A stretch of DNA of 5,191 nucleotides from an uncultured Kangiella sp. (GTDB taxonomy: Bacteria; Pseudomonadota; Gammaproteobacteria; Enterobacterales; DSM-103792), in the NCBI GenBank assembly GCA_946481205.1, contig CAMLNB010000246.1, forward strand, positions 1 to 5,191, written 5' to 3'. The notes under the pieces were generated by a model. The model was not told the DNA's origin. It ran no database searches and was given only the letters and a program-made list of their open reading frames with translations. The position numbers and the translations under genes are program-made. Shown one piece after another: positions 1 to 5,191 of the stretch. Position 1 is the stretch's first letter. The number at the start of each line of letters is the position of its first letter.

Positions 1-428
1 CGAATCGTCCCGTCCACCGATTGGATCGTCAGCACCCGTTCAGTGCGCACCGGTTGGCGAATGGGATTGGCGGCCACCGGCTCGAACTGCCAGCCACGCA
101 CCCACTCCAGCACTTGCTCGGCGAAACGGCCCTGCGGATAGGACTTGCGCACCTGCGGATCGAAGGTGCGGCCTTCGGCATCAATACCAAAATGCACCGC
201 GACGCAACCGTACTGCAGATTGCGGCCGCTGGTTACCGGCGTTTGCAGCACCAACTCATCAACTGGCTGCCAGTAATCCGGCAGCTGCGTCGCGGCCACC
301 GCCACAATCGGCAGGCTGCGCATCGGGGTTGGCATCGGTTCCGGCGTGGTGCTGCTGTCGGTAACACAGGCGGTCACCGTCATCGCCATCAACACCGCCC
401 AACCGATATTTTTGCTCTGCTTGTTCAT
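1..428 (-). CDS. TonB C-terminal-domain-like lipoprotein, partial (3' end beyond the left edge)
   Basis: The frame is open from the ATG at 428-426 to the window edge, giving 142 visible codons and no stop. The N-terminus is a lipoprotein signal: a basic start (MNKQSKN), a hydrophobic stretch (residues 8-20), then lipobox VTAC with Cys21 as the lipidation site. Val22 follows, not Asp, so by the E. coli +2 rule the mature protein would go to the outer membrane. A Pro/Thr/Ser-rich spacer (about 23-40) leads to a TonB_C-like domain (about 73-135). It shows the family pattern: a hydrophobic strand (YGCVAVHFGID), the acidic-Gly turn DAEG at 83-86, RKSYPQGRF, and the helix-strand signature WVRGWQFEP at 109-117. 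An AAGGAGG Shine-Dalgarno sits at 446-440, 11 bases before the ATG. It lacks the transmembrane anchor and Pro-rich periplasmic linker of a true TonB, so an energy-transducing role is not implied. The specific function is unknown. It is divergent from the SemiSWEET gene. Confidence 0.82.
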   Translation of the reverse strand, partial: MNKQSKNIGWAVLMAMTVTACVTDSSTTPEPMPTPMRSLPIVAVAATQLPDYWQPVDELVLQTPVTSGRNLQYGCVAVHFGIDAEGRTFDPQVRKSYPQGRFAEQVLEWVRGWQFEPVAANPIRQPVRTERVLTIQSVDGTI

Positions 429-524
429 ACGCTGACTCGCCTCCTTGCCATCCTCGCTGGCAGAATGTACCACCGTCACGGCATCGCCGTAAGCTCACTC
501 ACTACCATTGCGCAGGAGATCTCC
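429..524. promoter_or_regulatory. Divergent intergenic region between the lipoprotein and SemiSWEET genes
   Basis: These 96 bases must contain the 5' signals for both flanking genes unless either is transcribed from further away. Visible directly are the minus-strand Shine-Dalgarno AAGGAGG (446-440) for the lipoprotein and the plus-strand AGGAG (514-518), six bases before the SemiSWEET ATG. A short perfect inverted repeat, ACGGC-ATC-GCCGT, lies at 478-490, roughly mid-region, and could be an operator half-site pair. A minus-strand TACATT at 469-464 is a 4-of-6 match to a -10 box but has no good -35 partner. No promoter can be called with confidence on either strand. Confidence 0.45.
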
Positions 525-776
525 ATGCCCGCCGATTTGCTCGGCTATCTGGCCGCTTGCTGCACCACCGGCGCCTTCCTGCCACAAGTCATTCAGGCCT
601 GGAAAACCCGCGATACTCGCGCCATTTCCTTGCCAATGTATCTGGTGTTCGTAGTCGGCGTGCTGCTGTGGCTGATCTACGGTCTGCAAATTGGCAACTG
701 GCCGATGACCATCGCCAACATCGTCACGCTGGCGCTTGCCGGCACGGTGCTGGTCATGAAACTGCGCTACGGCTGA
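525..776 (+). CDS. SemiSWEET / PQ-loop family small sugar transporter
   Basis: This 83-residue membrane protein has the usual SemiSWEET length and a single three-helix bundle. Helices are approximately 5-23, 38-55 and 60-79. The family PQ motif is at Pro20-Gln21, within AFLPQVIQAWKTRDTRAIS after helix 1. Trp49 and Asn65 keep the 16-residue spacing of the sugar-pocket Trp and Asn known from Leptospira SemiSWEET, and Tyr52 matches the gate tyrosine. Known family members form homodimers in the cytoplasmic membrane and let sugars pass by alternating access without an energy source; the substrate here cannot be read from sequence. The start at 525 is chosen because AGGAG lies six bases upstream and the protein then begins exactly where the family does. 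The same frame stays open back to position 21, but that part is antisense to the lipoprotein gene. It converges on ligA across 121 bases. Confidence 0.9.
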   Translation: MPADLLGYLAACCTTGAFLPQVIQAWKTRDTRAISLPMYLVFVVGVLLWLIYGLQIGNWPMTIANIVTLALAGTVLVMKLRYG

Positions 777-879
777 GCCTGCTGCCGCGCTTTCGCGCTG
801 AACTGCACGCACATCAACTTCGTAATGACAGAGCAAGCCCACACCTTTACGGCCAACCATCGCGCCGTCAGGCGTGTTC

Positions 880-897
<18 letters not shown>
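777..897. other. Convergent intergenic spacer between the SemiSWEET gene and ligA
   Basis: No credible gene lies in these 121 bases. A small hairpin can form at 861-876 (CGCC-GTCA-GGCG core, extended by a G-T and a C-G pair). A perfect 8-base inverted repeat abuts the ligA stop at 880-897. Neither is followed by a run of T on either strand, so no standard Rho-independent terminator can be assigned to either converging gene. Confidence 0.5.
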
Positions 898-2994
<2,097 letters not shown>

Positions 2995-3026
2995 AAACAA
3001 AACAAACGGCGTCCGCAGACGCCGTT
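2995..3026 (-). terminator. Rho-independent terminator downstream of zipA
   Basis: Read on the minus strand, AACGGCGTC (3026-3018), loop TGCG, and GACGCCGTT (3013-3005) form a perfect 9-base-pair GC-rich stem with a four-base loop. It is followed at once by TGTTTTGTTT (3004-2995). The stem begins 20 bases after the zipA stop codon. The T tract is interrupted by two G residues, so some read-through into ligA is possible. The plus-strand side of the stem is followed by GTAGAAAG, so it would not terminate in the other direction. Confidence 0.88.
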
Positions 3027-3046
3027 GTAGAAAGATTTGTCCGCGC

Positions 3047-3937
3047 TCAGGCACCCGCAAACAACTGGCGCTCATGCTCAGCCAGAATTTCCTGATGCCG
3101 CAGACGCACTTCCGTACTGAGCGGCCGGCGTGAGGCATCGCGCACTTCGCCGCCCATCGCCTGCGCGATCTGCTCGGCAGTTGCGAGCATCAGGTTGTAA
3201 GCGGAACGCGGATCCTGCGGTCCGGGCAGTTGCATGAACATGCTGATGCCGGGGCTGGAGAAATTGTCCATATTGTTCGGATCAAAGGTTCCCGGCTTCA
3301 AGGCATTGGCAACGCTGAACAACACAGCGCCTTGACCGCTGGCATCGGCATGGCGATGGAAAATATCCATCTCACCAAAGCGCAGATCATGTTCCAGCAT
3401 GCACGGCACCAGTTCGGAACCGCGGAAGAACTGTCCATCACTGGCCAGCACCATCAAGGCAATGACGTCGGGCTCGGCCTTGCGCACAACCCGCTCCGGC
3501 CGCGGCTCACGGCGGCTCGATGGCGTGCTTCGAACCGGGCTGACCTCATCATCGCCGAACAGATCCGGCGTGACACCACGCGGCGGCGGTGATCGCGATG
3601 GCATTGACGCATCATCCTCGGCATCGCCGAAAGTGGGTTCAACCGGATCATGTCGCGACGGTGAGCGCGAGGTTTGCGCTGACTCGGTCGGAAAGAAACT
3701 GTGCGGATCGGTGTCTTGTTCCAGCACGCTGTCAGCGTGGCCACGCAAGCGCGGCTTGCCGACACCGTCTTTGCTGAAACCTTCGCGATCTGGCCGCTCG
3801 GGCGTATCCGGTGGCAGGTTCTTTTCCAGCTTGAATTTGTAGTTGTTACGCGCGCGGTTGCGCCAGCCATCCCAGGCCACGTATCCGATCAGGCCCAGGC
3901 CAGCGACTACCAGCAACAGGCGAAAATCGAAATCCAT
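3047..3937 (-). CDS. zipA: Cell division protein ZipA
   Basis: ZipA tethers FtsZ filaments to the inner membrane at the division site and helps recruit later divisome proteins. This 296-residue protein has the family's three parts. Residues 5-22 form the N-terminal membrane helix, with the tail in the cytoplasm. A short basic segment follows (DGWRNRARNNYKFKLEKN, 23-40), resembling the Pseudomonas-type ZipA start. Then comes a long, probably disordered linker (about 41-152) rich in Pro, Ser, Arg and Asp rather than the Pro/Gln-rich linker of E. coli. The C-terminal FtsZ-binding domain spans about 155-290, with VIALMVLA, a central FSVANALKPGTFD strand-loop, and the hydrophobic GISMFMQLPGP segment. 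The ATG at 3937 is supported by GGAG at 3947-3944, six bases upstream. It lies 81 bases after smc with no terminator between, so the two are probably one transcript, ending at the terminator after zipA. The identification also draws on the smc-zipA-ligA gene order. Confidence 0.93.
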   Translation of the reverse strand: MDFDFRLLLVVAGLGLIGYVAWDGWRNRARNNYKFKLEKNLPPDTPERPDREGFSKDGVGKPRLRGHADSVLEQDTDPHSFFPTESAQTSRSPSRHDPVEPTFGDAEDDASMPSRSPPPRGVTPDLFGDDEVSPVRSTPSSRREPRPERVVRKAEPDVIALMVLASDGQFFRGSELVPCMLEHDLRFGEMDIFHRHADASGQGAVLFSVANALKPGTFDPNNMDNFSSPGISMFMQLPGPQDPRSAYNLMLATAEQIAQAMGGEVRDASRRPLSTEVRLRHQEILAEHERQLFAGA

Positions 3938-3951
3938 TCTTCACTCCATCG

Positions 3952-3973
3952 GCCGGGCTTCGGGCAGCCCGGC
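3952..3973 (-). other. Hairpin just upstream of the zipA ribosome binding site
   Basis: On the minus strand GCCGGGC (3973-3967) and GCCCGGC (3958-3952) are perfect inverted repeats of seven G/C bases around an eight-base loop. The stem ends four bases before the zipA Shine-Dalgarno GGAG (3947-3944). There is no following T tract, so it is not a standard terminator. It could influence mRNA stability or ribosome access between smc and zipA; this role is inference only. Confidence 0.5.
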
Positions 3974-4018
3974 ATTTGATCAGGGGTGGACATCGCGCCC
4001 CACCTCGGGCGGTCGGCA

Positions 4019-5191
4019 TCAGGCTTCCGCCAATGCAGCCGCCTCTTCGATGTCCACTGCGACAATCCGTGACACGCCAGGTTCCTGCATGGTCACACCG
4101 CACAGCTGGCTCGCCATCTCCATGGCAATCTTGTTGTGCGAAATATAAATGAATTGCACCTGCTTGGACATGTCGCGCACCAGGTTACAGAAGCGGCCGA
4201 CGTTGGCATCGTCCAGCGGCGCATCGACTTCGTCCAGCATACAGAACGGTGCCGGGTTCAACTGGAAGATCGAGAACACCAGCGCAATCGCGGTCAGCGC
4301 TTTCTCACCACCGGACAGCAAATGAATGGTGCTGTTGCGCTTGCCCGGCGGCCGCGCCATCAGCGTGATGCCGGTATCGAGCAGATCTTCGCCGGTCATT
4401 TCCAGGTAAGCATGACCGCCGCCAAAGACTTTCGGGAACAGCTCCTGGAAGGTCTTGTTGACGAAGTCAAAGGTGTCCTTGAACTTCGAGCGGGTCTCGG
4501 CATCGATTTTCTTGATCGCGTCCTCGAGCGTTTCCAGTGCAGCGGTAAGGTCGTCGCTCTGGGCATCCAGATAGGTCTTGCGCTCGGACTGCACCGAGAA
4601 CTCATCAATCGCCGCCAGGTTGATCGCGCCCAGACGTTGAATGCGTTCGGCAATCTCGGTCAGGCGGCCAGCCAGTTCGTGTTCCTGATCGCCATCGCTG
4701 AGCAGCGCCAGGGCCTCTTCCAGGGATTTCTCTTCCTGGGCCAGAAACTCCAGCTGATGATCGCGACGGGCGGTCAGTTCACCGCGTTCGATCCGCAGTT
4801 GTTCCAAGCGGCTGCGCACGCCCATGGCGTTCTGCTCGATTTCATGACGACGGCGTTCATGGGCACGGACAACCTGATCGACTTCCGACAGCGCTTCACG
4901 AGCAGCGGTCAATTCGGCTTCGACCGTGATGCGCTTGTTAAGAGCCGTTTCCAGATCCGCTTCCATCTGCGCCAACGGTTCGACGCTGTCTTCCAGCTGC
5001 ATTTCCAGCTGTTCGCGCCGTTCGGTGATCGCGGCCAGTTGCTCTCGTACCCGCTGTTCACTGTTGCGGGTCGAGGTCAGCTCGGCGCGCAGACCTTCCA
5101 TGCGCAGCGCCAGCTTGTGGTAAACGTCCTTGGCATCGCGCGCCGACATCCGAGCGGTATCGACCAGCTGGCGCAACTCTTCGCGCCGTGC
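4019..5191 (-). CDS. smc: Chromosome condensation protein Smc, partial (N-terminal part beyond the right edge)
   Basis: Smc is the ATPase of the Smc-ScpAB condensin, which organises and segregates the chromosome. The frame is open to the right edge, giving the last 390 residues of a protein usually near 1,150-1,200. The Walker A head lobe, first coiled-coil arm and hinge are therefore outside the window. Visible residues 1 to about 180 are heptad-like, charged coiled coil of the returning arm. [12 protein letters not shown] (187-198) starts the conserved C-terminal head region. The ABC signature LLSGGEK is at 291-297, Walker [11 protein letters not shown] at 316-325 with Asp320 and catalytic Glu321, and the switch histidine is in ISHNK (His352). 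All ATPase motifs that belong to this half are intact. No start codon is visible; a TTG at 5176 lies within the coiled coil and is not a start. Smc is followed by zipA in the same direction. Confidence 0.97.
   Translation of the reverse strand, partial: ARREELRQLVDTARMSARDAKDVYHKLALRMEGLRAELTSTRNSEQRVREQLAAITERREQLEMQLEDSVEPLAQMEADLETALNKRITVEAELTAAREALSEVDQVVRAHERRRHEIEQNAMGVRSRLEQLRIERGELTARRDHQLEFLAQEEKSLEEALALLSDGDQEHELAGRLTEIAERIQRLGAINLAAIDEFSVQSERKTYLDAQSDDLTAALETLEDAIKKIDAETRSKFKDTFDFVNKTFQELFPKVFGGGHAYLEMTGEDLLDTGITLMARPPGKRNSTIHLLSGGEKALTAIALVFSIFQLNPAPFCMLDEVDAPLDDANVGRFCNLVRDMSKQVQFIYISHNKIAMEMASQLCGVTMQEPGVSRIVAVDIEEAAALAEA

Noticed and set aside
21..524. In-frame upstream extension of the SemiSWEET reading frame, giving a 251-residue protein
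   Set aside because: It is antisense to the lipoprotein gene, rich in His and Arg with no recognisable domain, and the real start at 525 has a well-placed AGGAG and matches the family N-terminus.
861..876. Hairpin in the spacer between SemiSWEET and ligA as a bidirectional terminator
   Set aside because: The stem has only a four-base-pair perfect core plus a wobble and one more pair, and neither strand has a T tract after it.
3983..4001. GGGG/CCCC stem just after the smc stop as an smc terminator
   Set aside because: The stem is short with a G-T wobble and is followed by mixed sequence on the minus strand, with no T run; continued transcription into zipA is more likely.
5174..5176. TTG as a start codon for the smc fragment
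   Set aside because: The frame is open through this codon to the window edge (ARREEL follows upstream), and the position is inside the coiled-coil arm of a much longer protein.

Overview
This window is a stretch of ordinary gammaproteobacterial core chromosome with one small accessory-looking gene pair at its left end. The lineage call rests on three things. ZipA is essentially restricted to Gammaproteobacteria. The condensin is Smc rather than MukB, which argues against Enterobacterales and Vibrionales. The order smc-zipA-ligA is the one known from Pseudomonas and its relatives. Base composition is moderately GC-rich throughout and no gene stands out as foreign in codon use. I cannot name a genus.

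Right part (about 2938-5191, all minus strand): the C-terminal 390 residues of the chromosome condensin Smc enter from the right edge. After an 81-base gap with no terminator comes zipA, the membrane anchor of the FtsZ ring. A strong intrinsic terminator follows zipA (stem 3005-3026, T-rich tail on the minus strand). Then comes ligA, the essential NAD+-dependent DNA ligase, complete at 679 residues. The smc-zipA pair looks co-transcribed. ligA probably has its own start signal in the 57 bases between the terminator tail and its ATG, although no consensus promoter is evident there. Together these genes serve chromosome organisation, cell division and replication/repair.

Left part (1-897): an 83-residue SemiSWEET/PQ-loop sugar transporter on the plus strand converges on ligA and is divergent from a minus-strand gene cut by the left edge. 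That gene encodes a predicted lipoprotein carrying a TonB C-terminal-like fold. The two divergent genes share a 96-base intergenic region that contains both ribosome binding sites and a short inverted repeat. The 121 bases between the transporter and ligA are non-coding and hold small inverted and direct repeats but no convincing terminator.

I found no mobile element, CRISPR array, RNA gene or obviously novel system. The observations reported are modest: an edge-truncated lipoprotein gene, a terminator splitting a conserved gene cluster, a hairpin next to the zipA ribosome binding site, and a repeat at the ligA 3' end.
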